DNA of 64,000 bases from Synechococcus sp. M16.1 (GTDB lineage Bacteria; Cyanobacteriota; Cyanobacteriia; PCC-6307; Cyanobiaceae): the NCBI RefSeq assembly GCF_014279895.1, contig NZ_CP047954.1:930001-994000 (forward strand). Reading direction: 5' to 3'. Made by a program: the position numbers and the translations under genes. The notes beneath the pieces were generated by a model, which searched no databases, was not told where the DNA came from, and saw only the letters and a list, made by a program, of their open reading frames with translations. Each line of letters begins with the position of its first letter. Position 1 is the stretch's first letter. This document shows, one piece after another, positions 35,781-43,200 of the stretch.

Positions 35781-36524
35781 ATGCAGCCCAAGCCGCTGGC
35801 GCCACCGCCAGGACAGCATCCCCTCGTGCAGGCCTTGGCGGCGTCGATCCGTAGTGCCTGGGCGGGATTGCCCGGATTGGAGATCCTCCCCTGCGATGAG
35901 GATTTGCGCTTCATCCAGGGGCAACTCGATGGCGAGGGCCTATCGATCGGCAACGAGCTTTTTCGCTGCATCGGCCTTCGCAAACTTCATTTGGAGGTTG
36001 CGCGACTCGGCAACGGCCTGCAGATCCTCCACAGCGTCTGGTTCCCCGATCCCCACTACGACTTGCCGATCTTCGGGGCCGACATCGTGGCCGGCCCTGC
36101 AGGCATCTCCGCCGCGATCGTCGATCTGTCCCCCACCTCCGATGCCTTGCCGGAGCAGCTGATCCAGCGGCTTGAGGCCAGGCCATGGCCGGCATTCCGT
36201 CAGGTTCGGGAGCTGCCGGCCTGGGGATCAGCCATCTTCTCGAACAAGGTGTGCTTCATCCGCCCCGATGGTGCTGACGAGGAAGCAGCCTTTCAGGAAC
36301 TGGTGAGCCACTACCTGCAGGTGATGGCCACCAGCGTGATCGAGGCGACTCCCGAACCGTCCACGGCTCTCACTACAGTCCGCCGGTACGAGGGTCAGTT
36401 GAACTATTGCCTTCAGCAGAAACGCAACGACAAGACTCGCCGCGTGCTCGAGAAGGCCTTCGATTCAGCCTGGGCCGATCGCTACATCGACATGCTTCTG
36501 TTCGACAACCCTCCGGAACTCTGA
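35781..36524 (+). CDS. pcyA: Phycocyanobilin:ferredoxin oxidoreductase
   Basis: The 247-residue bilin reductase reduces biliverdin IX-alpha to phycocyanobilin with four electrons from ferredoxin, supplying chromophores for allophycocyanin and phycocyanin. Active-site residues of the Synechocystis enzyme (E76, H88, D105) correspond to E72 (RKLHLEVAR), H84 ([12 protein letters not shown]) and D101 ([13 protein letters not shown]). The stop and the next start overlap by one base (TGATG), so it is coupled to the devBCA-like export genes. Confidence 0.96.
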   Translation: MQPKPLAPPPGQHPLVQALAASIRSAWAGLPGLEILPCDEDLRFIQGQLDGEGLSIGNELFRCIGLRKLHLEVARLGNGLQILHSVWFPDPHYDLPIFGADIVAGPAGISAAIVDLSPTSDALPEQLIQRLEARPWPAFRQVRELPAWGSAIFSNKVCFIRPDGADEEAAFQELVSHYLQVMATSVIEATPEPSTALTTVRRYEGQLNYCLQQKRNDKTRRVLEKAFDSAWADRYIDMLLFDNPPEL

Positions 36525-37420
36525 TGACCCCCAAGCGCTGGTCTGTTCTGGCTGGAAGTTTGGTCATTGCGGTCATCGGCGGCTGGTTGCTGCGGCCGAC
36601 GCCCGAACTCAAGCCGGTTGAACCGACGCCTGCACCCACGGTCCGTCCCGAAGCGGTCGCGGCCCTGGGGCAGCTGGAGCCCGCCGGGGACATCCGCAAT
36701 CTGGCGGCTCCCAATGCGGGGATGGCGGGGACACCCCGGGTGGCAGCCCTCAATGTGAATGAGGGTGATCTGATCAAGACCGGTCAGGTGTTGGCGTCCT
36801 TCGATCATCGGGATGGACTCCTCGCTGATCTGGAGCGCGTCGATGCGCAGCTGCGCAGCCTCGAGCAGGAGATACAGCTTCAGGCCCTTGAGGTAGAGCG
36901 CTTCAGCAGAGCCGCCGATTGGGGTGCGGCCGAATTGACTCTGGTGGACAACAAGCGTGAAGAGCTGGTTCGTCTTCAGGGACAGCGGGATCAGGCCCTG
37001 GCGGAGCGCAAAGGGCTTCAGGCCGACCTCGTGCTCAGTCAGCTGATCTCGCCCCTTGATGGTGTTGTGCTCAAGCTGCATGCCCGTGCAGGCGAGCGCC
37101 CTGGTGCAGACGGGGTGATGGATGTGGGGGCCAATCAGGCGATGCAGGCCAGCATCGAGGTCTACGAATCCGACATCTCCCTGATCCGCCTCGACCAGTC
37201 CGTGCGCCTCATCAGCGAGAACGGTGGTTTCCGCGGTGAACTCGTCGGGCGCGTCCTGCGCATCAGCCCGCAGGTGGAACAACGGTCTGTTCTCTCCACC
37301 GATCCCACCGGCGATGCCGACGCCCGCGTTGTGATGGTTGATGTGGTGCTTAACCCTGAAGATGCCGCCAAGGTCAGTCGTCTGGCGGGTTTGAAGGTGA
37401 TCGCCCGCTTCGATCCATGA
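36524..37420 (+). CDS. devB: DevB-like periplasmic adaptor (HlyD family)
   Basis: The 298-residue protein has an N-terminal span (WSVLAGSLVIAVIGGWLL). A barrel-sandwich domain is split by a coiled coil (about 100-165, DLERVDAQLRSLEQEIQLQA), and a beta-barrel end follows (DVVLNPEDAAKVSRLAGLKV). This is the membrane-fusion component of DevBCA-type ABC exporters, which work with a TolC outer channel. The start is fixed by the one-base overlap with pcyA. It overlaps devC by 4 bp. Confidence 0.9.
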   Translation: MTPKRWSVLAGSLVIAVIGGWLLRPTPELKPVEPTPAPTVRPEAVAALGQLEPAGDIRNLAAPNAGMAGTPRVAALNVNEGDLIKTGQVLASFDHRDGLLADLERVDAQLRSLEQEIQLQALEVERFSRAADWGAAELTLVDNKREELVRLQGQRDQALAERKGLQADLVLSQLISPLDGVVLKLHARAGERPGADGVMDVGANQAMQASIEVYESDISLIRLDQSVRLISENGGFRGELVGRVLRISPQVEQRSVLSTDPTGDADARVVMVDVVLNPEDAAKVSRLAGLKVIARFDP

Positions 37421-38586
37421 ACCGGTTCTGGCGGGGGCGTCGGATCCCCCTCTCCTGGCTGTTGCTGACGCGCCAGCCCGTTCGCTTGCTGGTGGCGCTT
37501 GCTGGCATCAGTTTCGCGGGAATTCTGATGTTCATGCAGCTTGGATTCCGTGATGGCCTCTTTGACGCCAGCGTCACAGCGCACCGGCTGTTCGATGCTG
37601 ATGTTGTTCTGATCAGTCCCCGCTCCGCCAGCTCCGTGAGCATGGAGGCCTTTCCAAGGCGGCGGCTGGTTCAGACCCTGGCTGATCCAGGCGTCGATGG
37701 GGTGACCCCGGTGCACTGGGGGCTGATGCTGTGGCGCAACCCGGAAACGCGGCGCAACCGGTCGATCCTGGCCTTGGGTTTCAATCCCGACGACCCCTTC
37801 TTTGTCGATCCCTCCCTGGCTGAGAAAACTGATGCTCTCAAGCAGAAAGGGCGGATCCTCTTCGATCAGCTGTCCCGCCCTGAATTCGGACCCATTGCCG
37901 ATTGGTATCGCGATGGCCGTGTGGTGGAAACCGAGATTGCTGGCAACCGCGTCCGGGTGGCGGGTCTGGTGAGCCTGGGCACCAGCTTCGGTGCCGACGG
38001 CAACCTGCTCACGAGCACGGAGACGTTCCTTGATCTGATGCCTCAGAAGCCGCCTGGGGCGATCGAAGTGGGTCTGGTGCGGTTGAAGCCCGGTGCGGAT
38101 CCTGAGCAGGTGGTGTCCCGATTGAGACAGCGACTGCCCAAGGATGTTTCGGTGCTGACCAAGCAGGGCTTCATCGATTTCGAGCAGAACTACTGGAAGA
38201 GCAGCACCTCCATCGGTTTCATCTTCACGCTCGGCGCCGCCATGGGCTTCGTGGTGGGCTGCGTGATCGTGTATCAGGTGCTGTACACCGATGTGAGTGA
38301 TCACCTGCCGGAGTACGCCACCTTGATGGCCATGGGCTATCGACTCAGCCATCTGTTGGGAGTGGTGGTTCGTGAGGGTTTCTATTTGGCGGCGATGGGG
38401 TACGTCCCCGCCTACATGGCCGGTCAGGGGCTGTACTGGTTCGTTCGTGACGCCACCAAGCTGCCCGTCGGCATGGATCTGTCCCGGGCGTTGACCGTTC
38501 TGGTGATGATCCTGGTGATGTGCATGTTGTCGTCGTTCCTGGCCATGCGTCGTCTCATCGATGCAGACCCTGCGGAGATCTTCTGA
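37417..38586 (+). CDS. devC: DevC-like ABC exporter permease
   Basis: The 389-residue protein has an N-terminal span (LLVALAGISFAGILMFMQLG), a large periplasmic domain, and C-terminal spans in the FtsX/MacB fold (GFIFTLGAAMGFVVGCVIVY, LTVLVMILVMCMLSSFLAMR). Anabaena DevC exports heterocyst glycolipids; this organism makes no visible heterocyst genes, so the substrate here is unknown. Overlaps devB by 4 bp and devA by one base. Confidence 0.92.
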   Translation: MNRFWRGRRIPLSWLLLTRQPVRLLVALAGISFAGILMFMQLGFRDGLFDASVTAHRLFDADVVLISPRSASSVSMEAFPRRRLVQTLADPGVDGVTPVHWGLMLWRNPETRRNRSILALGFNPDDPFFVDPSLAEKTDALKQKGRILFDQLSRPEFGPIADWYRDGRVVETEIAGNRVRVAGLVSLGTSFGADGNLLTSTETFLDLMPQKPPGAIEVGLVRLKPGADPEQVVSRLRQRLPKDVSVLTKQGFIDFEQNYWKSSTSIGFIFTLGAAMGFVVGCVIVYQVLYTDVSDHLPEYATLMAMGYRLSHLLGVVVREGFYLAAMGYVPAYMAGQGLYWFVRDATKLPVGMDLSRALTVLVMILVMCMLSSFLAMRRLIDADPAEIF

Positions 38587-39263
38587 TGGCAGCTGTTGTT
38601 GTCGACAACCTCTCCCACGCTTTCGGCCAAGGGGAGATGCGCCGCGCGGTTCTTCAAAACATCAGCTTCAGCATCGAGCCGGGCGAAGTGGTGTTGTTGA
38701 CCGGTCCTTCGGGCTGTGGCAAGACGACACTGCTCACCTTGATCGGCGCCTTGCGGACGGTTCAGCAGGGTGAGGTGTCGGTGCTTGGTGAGTCCCTGCA
38801 TGGTGCAGGCCGTCGGCGCCGCCAGCAGGTGCGCCGGCGCATTGGAATGATTTTTCAGGGGCACAACCTTCTGCGCTGCCTCACGGCTGAACAGAACGTG
38901 CAGATGGGAGCCGATCTTCTGCCTGATCTCAGTTACAGGGCGCGCCGGGATGAGGCTCGTCAGTGGCTCCGTGCCGTTGGCCTGGAGGACCACATGGCCA
39001 AAGTCCCCCATGACTTGTCCGGTGGACAGAAGCAGCGGGTCGCCATTGCCCGTGCCCTTGCCGCAAACCCCCGCCTTCTCCTGGCTGACGAACCCACCGC
39101 TGCCCTGGACAGCCGTACGGGCCGGGAGGTGGTGGAGCTGCTTCGCCGACTCGCCCGTGAACAATCCTGCGCGGTGCTGATGGTGACCCATGACCCGCGC
39201 ATCGTTGATGTGGCCGATCGCCTGCTTCAGATGGAGGACGGGCGATTAAAGAATGCTCTTTAG
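38586..39263 (+). CDS. devA: DevA-like ABC exporter ATPase
   Basis: A 225-residue ATPase of the LolD/DevA class. Walker A is [10 protein letters not shown] (about 39-48), the signature is [15 protein letters not shown], and Walker B is [12 protein letters not shown], with the switch His in VTHDPR. It completes the pcyA-devB-devC-devA run, each joint a 1-4 bp overlap. The start at 38586 follows from the overlap with devC; upstream codons are shadows of devC. Confidence 0.94.
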   Translation: MAAVVVDNLSHAFGQGEMRRAVLQNISFSIEPGEVVLLTGPSGCGKTTLLTLIGALRTVQQGEVSVLGESLHGAGRRRRQQVRRRIGMIFQGHNLLRCLTAEQNVQMGADLLPDLSYRARRDEARQWLRAVGLEDHMAKVPHDLSGGQKQRVAIARALAANPRLLLADEPTAALDSRTGREVVELLRRLAREQSCAVLMVTHDPRIVDVADRLLQMEDGRLKNAL

Positions 39264-39299
39264 TACGATGCAAGTTGACATCAGAGCCCGCAGTTCCGC

Positions 39300-39455
39300 A
39301 TGGCCAAGCGCAGAAACCTGAAGAAAGAAAAGCAGGAGCGGAACCGCGCCTACGCGCGCAAGTTCAAGAAGCGCAAGATGCGGAACGATGGCCGTGGTGA
39401 AGGCGCTGGTAACGGTGTGACCGGAACCGCCAACAACGGTGGTGCCGCCGACTGA
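39300..39455 (+). CDS. Tiny very basic protein (51 residues)
   Basis: MAKRRNLKKEKQERNRAYAR followed by KFKKRK and a Gly/Asn-rich end. The first 30 residues are almost all Lys, Arg, Asn and Glu, suggesting RNA or ribosome binding; the tail looks disordered. A strong terminator follows, which supports it being a real gene. It lies 36 bp after devA and may be its own unit. No family name can be assigned with confidence. Confidence 0.75.
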   Translation: MAKRRNLKKEKQERNRAYARKFKKRKMRNDGRGEGAGNGVTGTANNGGAAD

Positions 39456-39477
39456 TCAACGGATCAGACCATGCATC

Positions 39478-39505
39478 AAAAAGGGGGCCTGCGGGCCCCT
39501 TTTTT
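39478..39505 (+). terminator. Rho-independent terminator
   Basis: GGGGCC and GGCCCC form a GC-rich stem around a TGCG loop, flanked by A on the left and a run of T on the right. It lies about 25 bp after the tiny basic protein gene and probably ends the pcyA-devBCA region transcript too. Confidence 0.88.
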
Positions 39506-39546
39506 GTTGTTCGTAGGGTGGGTAGCCATTTGCATCGGCCGTCGCG

Positions 39547-40479
39547 ATGTTCGTCAGCGTCGTTATCCCGACCTACAACCGACGCCCGATCCTCGAGAAA
39601 TGCCTCTCGGCACTGGAAGATCAGCAGCTTGCTGGAGCTCTTCAGGACTACGAGGTTGTTGTGGTTGACGACGGTTCCACCGATGGAACGCCGTCATGGC
39701 TGAGAGAGCAGTCCCAGCGTTTTCCCCATGTGCGCCTGATCGAGCAGGAGCACGGTGGTCCTGCCGAGGGCCGAAACCGCGGTGTGGATCACGCCCGTGG
39801 CGATGTGATCGTCTTCATCGACAGCGATCTGGTGGTCACAGAAACCTTTCTGGCCACCCATGCACGGGCGTTGCAGCAGTCCTGGCAACGGCGCGGTGAT
39901 CGGCTCTGCTTCACCTACGGCGCTGTCATCAACACCGCCAACTTCGAAGCACCCTGCTCGGAGCGCCACAAATTACGAGACTTGTCCTGGGCTTATTTCG
40001 CCACTGGAAATGTGGCCATCGATCGGGAGGTGCTGGAGCGCTCAGGCCTGTTTGACACCGGTTTCCGCCTCTACGGCTGGGAGGACCTGGAACTGGGTGA
40101 GCGTCTGCGGCGGATGGGGGTTGAGTTGGTGAAGTGCCCGGACGCTGTCGGCTATCACTGGCACCCCGCCCTGAGTCTTGACCAGATCCCTCGACTTGTG
40201 GAAGTGGAGGGTGAACGGGCCCGTATGGGGCTTGTTTTTTACCGCAAACATCCCACCAGGCGGGTGCGGTTGATCATCCAGTTCACCTGGTTCCATCGCA
40301 TCCTTTGGGAAGTGCTCACCCTCGGTGGGCTGATCAATCCCTCAAGCCTTCGTCCGCTGCTCCGTTGGCTGATCCGGCATGGCTATCCCGGAACGGCGAT
40401 GGAGTTGCTTCGTTTGCCCCTTAATCGCATCGGTGTGCGTGCCCTGTTCCGTGAAGCCAGAGCGGCAGGGCTTCGCTGA
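39547..40479 (+). CDS. Family 2 glycosyltransferase
   Basis: The 310-residue GT-A fold enzyme has VVIPTYNRRPILEKCLSALE, the nucleotide-binding DDGSTDGTP, and the metal-binding FIDSDLVV. The C-terminal catalytic segment DTGFRLYGWEDLELGERLRR resembles the galactosyltransferase C-terminal module. It probably transfers a sugar to a surface glycan; donor and acceptor are unknown. It stands alone after a terminator and before rpsB. Confidence 0.9.
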   Translation: MFVSVVIPTYNRRPILEKCLSALEDQQLAGALQDYEVVVVDDGSTDGTPSWLREQSQRFPHVRLIEQEHGGPAEGRNRGVDHARGDVIVFIDSDLVVTETFLATHARALQQSWQRRGDRLCFTYGAVINTANFEAPCSERHKLRDLSWAYFATGNVAIDREVLERSGLFDTGFRLYGWEDLELGERLRRMGVELVKCPDAVGYHWHPALSLDQIPRLVEVEGERARMGLVFYRKHPTRRVRLIIQFTWFHRILWEVLTLGGLINPSSLRPLLRWLIRHGYPGTAMELLRLPLNRIGVRALFREARAAGLR

Positions 40480-40500
40480 TCAACGTTTTGATACCTTCTA

Positions 40501-40609
40501 TAGGTCCTTTCACTCCGCACACCTGCCCGTTTCGGGTGCACCGTGAGACCAGCTCCTGCTGGTTGTTCAGGTCCCTGGCAGGTGGAGGCGAACCCGAAAC
40601 TCTCAAACC
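40501..40609 (+). promoter_or_regulatory. Leader region of rpsB with small hairpins
   Basis: About 110 bases without a reading frame precede rpsB. They hold two short stems, CCCG-TTT-CGGG (40526-40536) and ACCAGC-TCCT-GCTGGT (40548-40563). S2 mRNA leaders are autoregulatory in several bacteria, but no known motif is recognised here; the role is inferred from position. Confidence 0.4.
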
Positions 40610-41326
40610 ATGGCTGTCGTCACCCTCGCCGAGATGATGGAGGCTGGTGCCCACTTTGGGCACCAGACCCGTCGTTGGAACCCCAAGATGTCGCGCTACA
40701 TCTATTGCGCGCGCAACGGCGTTCACATCATCGACCTCGTGCAGACCGCCGTCTGCATGAACAACGCCTACAAGTGGACCCGTTCTGCGGCACGCAGCGG
40801 CAAGCGTTTCCTCTTCGTTGGCACCAAGAAGCAAGCCTCTGAAGTTGTGGCGCTGGAAGCCGCCCGCTGCGGAGCCTCCTACGTGAACCAGCGCTGGTTG
40901 GGCGGCATGCTCACCAACTGGACCACCATGAAGGCCCGGATCGACCGTCTCAAGGATCTGGAGCGGATGGAGTCCAGCGGCGCCATCGCCATGCGCCCCA
41001 AGAAGGAAGGTGCGGTGCTGCGTCGCGAACTCGAGCGTCTTCAGAAGTATCTGGGTGGCCTCAAGAACATGCGTCGCCTTCCCGATGTTGTGGTGCTGGT
41101 GGACCAGCGTCGTGAGTCGAATGCGGTGCTCGAAGCCCGCAAGCTCGACATCCCCCTGGTTTCCATGTTGGACACCAACTGTGATCCGGACCTCTGTGAG
41201 GTGCCGATTCCCTGCAACGACGACGCCGTTCGTTCTGTGCAACTGATCCTGGGCCGTCTGGCCGATGCGATCAATGAGGGCCGCCACGGTTCCAACGATC
41301 AGCGTGGTGGCGACAGCGAAGGCTGA
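40610..41326 (+). CDS. rpsB: 30S ribosomal protein S2
   Basis: The 238-residue protein has the typical start [20 protein letters not shown] and the core signature [20 protein letters not shown], then [12 protein letters not shown] and [20 protein letters not shown]. It assembles late on the 30S subunit. tsf follows 84 bp later, the near-universal rpsB-tsf pair. Confidence 0.98.
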   Translation: MAVVTLAEMMEAGAHFGHQTRRWNPKMSRYIYCARNGVHIIDLVQTAVCMNNAYKWTRSAARSGKRFLFVGTKKQASEVVALEAARCGASYVNQRWLGGMLTNWTTMKARIDRLKDLERMESSGAIAMRPKKEGAVLRRELERLQKYLGGLKNMRRLPDVVVLVDQRRESNAVLEARKLDIPLVSMLDTNCDPDLCEVPIPCNDDAVRSVQLILGRLADAINEGRHGSNDQRGGDSEG

Positions 41327-41349
41327 TCTCCTCTCACCGCTAAGTTCAC

Positions 41350-41379
41350 GCCGCTGATTCCAATCAGGGAATCGGCGGC
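41350..41379 (+). promoter_or_regulatory. Strong hairpin between rpsB and tsf
   Basis: GCCGCTGATTCC and GGAATCGGCGGC make a 12-bp stem with one G-U pair and a 6-nt loop (AATCAG). There is no clean T run after it. It lies in the intercistronic gap and could be an attenuator, a processing site or a 3' stabiliser for rpsB. Confidence 0.6.
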
Positions 41380-41410
41380 GAATCAATTTCCCTTCTCACT
41401 GCTCCGACCG

Positions 41411-42073
41411 ATGGCTGCTGCCGTATCCGCCAAGCTTGTCAAAGAACTGCGCGACAAGACCGGCGCGGGGATGATGGATTGCAAAAAGGCCCTGGCCGCC
41501 ACGGAAGGCGATGCCAACAAGGCCGTTGAGTGGCTTCGCCAGAAAGGCATCGCCAGCGCTGAAAAGAAATCCGGCCGCACCGCCGCCGAGGGTGCCATCG
41601 GCAGCTACATCCACACCGGTGCCCGCGTGGGTGTGCTGGTTGAGGTGAACTGCGAAACCGACTTCGTGGCCCGGGGCGACATGTTCCAGTCGCTGCTGCG
41701 TGATGTCTCCATGCAGGTGGCGGCATGCCCCAACGTTGAGTACGTCACCACCGACGAGATTCCCGACGAGATCCGTGAGCGGGAAAAGGCGATCGAGATG
41801 GGTCGTGACGATCTCGAGGGCAAGCCTGAGCAGATGAAGGAAAAGATCGTTGAGGGCCGCATCGGCAAGCGCCTCAAGGAACTCGCCCTCATGGAGCAGC
41901 CCTTCATCAAGGACAGCTCCATCACCGTTGCTGACCTCGTCAAGCAAACCGCTGGCAAGATCGGCGAGAATGTGAAAGTTCGTCGCTTCACCCGTTACAC
42001 CCTGGGCGAGGGCATCGAGGTGGAGGAGAACGATTTCGCTGCTGAAGTGGCGTCCATGCAGAACGCCGGCTGA
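41411..42073 (+). CDS. tsf: Elongation factor Ts
   Basis: The 220-residue nucleotide exchange factor for EF-Tu. The N-terminal domain shows [20 protein letters not shown], and the core contains [13 protein letters not shown]. Length fits the short cyanobacterial type with one dimerisation subdomain missing compared with E. coli. A tsf-like C-terminus ([20 protein letters not shown]) is complete. Confidence 0.97.
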   Translation: MAAAVSAKLVKELRDKTGAGMMDCKKALAATEGDANKAVEWLRQKGIASAEKKSGRTAAEGAIGSYIHTGARVGVLVEVNCETDFVARGDMFQSLLRDVSMQVAACPNVEYVTTDEIPDEIREREKAIEMGRDDLEGKPEQMKEKIVEGRIGKRLKELALMEQPFIKDSSITVADLVKQTAGKIGENVKVRRFTRYTLGEGIEVEENDFAAEVASMQNAG

Positions 42074-42078
42074 TTCCC

Positions 42079-43200
42079 TTGTCCGACCCGGACGTCAGGC
42101 CTGCTTACGACCCGTCAGAACAGCTGGCACGCCTTCAACGGTTGTGCCGGCTGCGGGCCATCGCCCTTTATAGGGAGCAGGCTCTATATCTTCAGGTGCT
42201 GCGGGAACTGCTGGAAGGAGCCACCCGTCAGGCCCTGTTCAATCTTCTCGGTGAGGTTGATCCCTCCCGTTTTGGTCGGCTGCCGGAGTCGACCCGTCAG
42301 AATTTCCATGCAGCGGTCACAGACCTGATCGACCGCTGCAGCGTTCTGCTCACAGTTGAGCAGCTGATGCAGCTGGTGCGGCAGATGCAGCAGGAGCAAC
42401 GGCGCCAGCAGGCCCATGCCAGCAGAAGCATGCTGCAGAAGCTCAGTCGCCAGTCCCAGGAGAGTGCGCCTGAACCCGAGCCACCCACCTCTGAGCTCCC
42501 ACGGGAAGAACCGAGCGGATCCATTCAGTTGAGCTTGGCTTCACCGCTTGAATCCCCCCCGAGGACGGCTTCCCCGGATCCCGTTAAGGAACCGGTCCCA
42601 GAACCCGCAGACAACAAATCTTCGGGTGATTTGGATGTGCTCCGCTCACTGTTCGAGCTGGCCGGTGATGCGATGCAGCAGGCCCAACAGCCCCTTGATC
42701 CCGGTGCTGTTCTTGATCCTTCGCTGGACGGCAACGACCACTTTCTTCCGAATGAACCGGATGCGCTGTTGCATTGGATCCAGGCCATGGATCAGGCGCT
42801 TGAGCGACGCCTTCGCAACCTGTCCCATGCGGTGAATGTGCAGATGCTGCGGTCAGGACTGGCCCAGACCCTTCTTCCCATCAGCCTTCTGGATGCTGTC
42901 CTGAAGGGGCAGGTGGAAACGCAGCCAACCGCCACGAACGTGCTTCGCCTGCGCCTCCCTCTGGCCGTCGGTGAGATCGACCAGGGCATGGACGTGCTCT
43001 GCGTGCTGTTACGCAGCAACGATCTGGAGTTCGACAGCCCACGTCTGCGTCAGTGCCGCAAACGATTGCGCGCTCACCACCATGCTCTGCTCACAATGGT
43101 GCGGCAGCAGCGTCATTGGCAGCGTCGCTCCCTGGATCGTGAGGCCCGGACCCATTGGCAGACCCCATCGGATTCAACGCAGCAGCTGAGCGGGGACTGA
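42079..43200 (+). CDS. Conserved-looking protein of unknown function
   Basis: A 373-residue protein from a TTG 5 bp after tsf. An N-terminal helical domain (about 10-125, QLARLQRLCRLRAIALYREQ) is followed by a Ser/Pro/Glu-rich linker (about 125-185). A C-terminal helical domain (about 215-345) ends RLRAHHHALLTMVRQQRHWQ. No catalytic motif is seen. Its last 46 bases overlap the start of recG in another frame, so it joins rpsB-tsf to recG. Confidence 0.75.
   Translation: MSDPDVRPAYDPSEQLARLQRLCRLRAIALYREQALYLQVLRELLEGATRQALFNLLGEVDPSRFGRLPESTRQNFHAAVTDLIDRCSVLLTVEQLMQLVRQMQQEQRRQQAHASRSMLQKLSRQSQESAPEPEPPTSELPREEPSGSIQLSLASPLESPPRTASPDPVKEPVPEPADNKSSGDLDVLRSLFELAGDAMQQAQQPLDPGAVLDPSLDGNDHFLPNEPDALLHWIQAMDQALERRLRNLSHAVNVQMLRSGLAQTLLPISLLDAVLKGQVETQPTATNVLRLRLPLAVGEIDQGMDVLCVLLRSNDLEFDSPRLRQCRKRLRAHHHALLTMVRQQRHWQRRSLDREARTHWQTPSDSTQQLSGD

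Noticed and set aside
37162-38352. 396-codon open frame antisense to devB and devC
   Set aside because: DevBC reading frames carry the family motifs; this frame has none and is His/Gln-rich from antisense codons.
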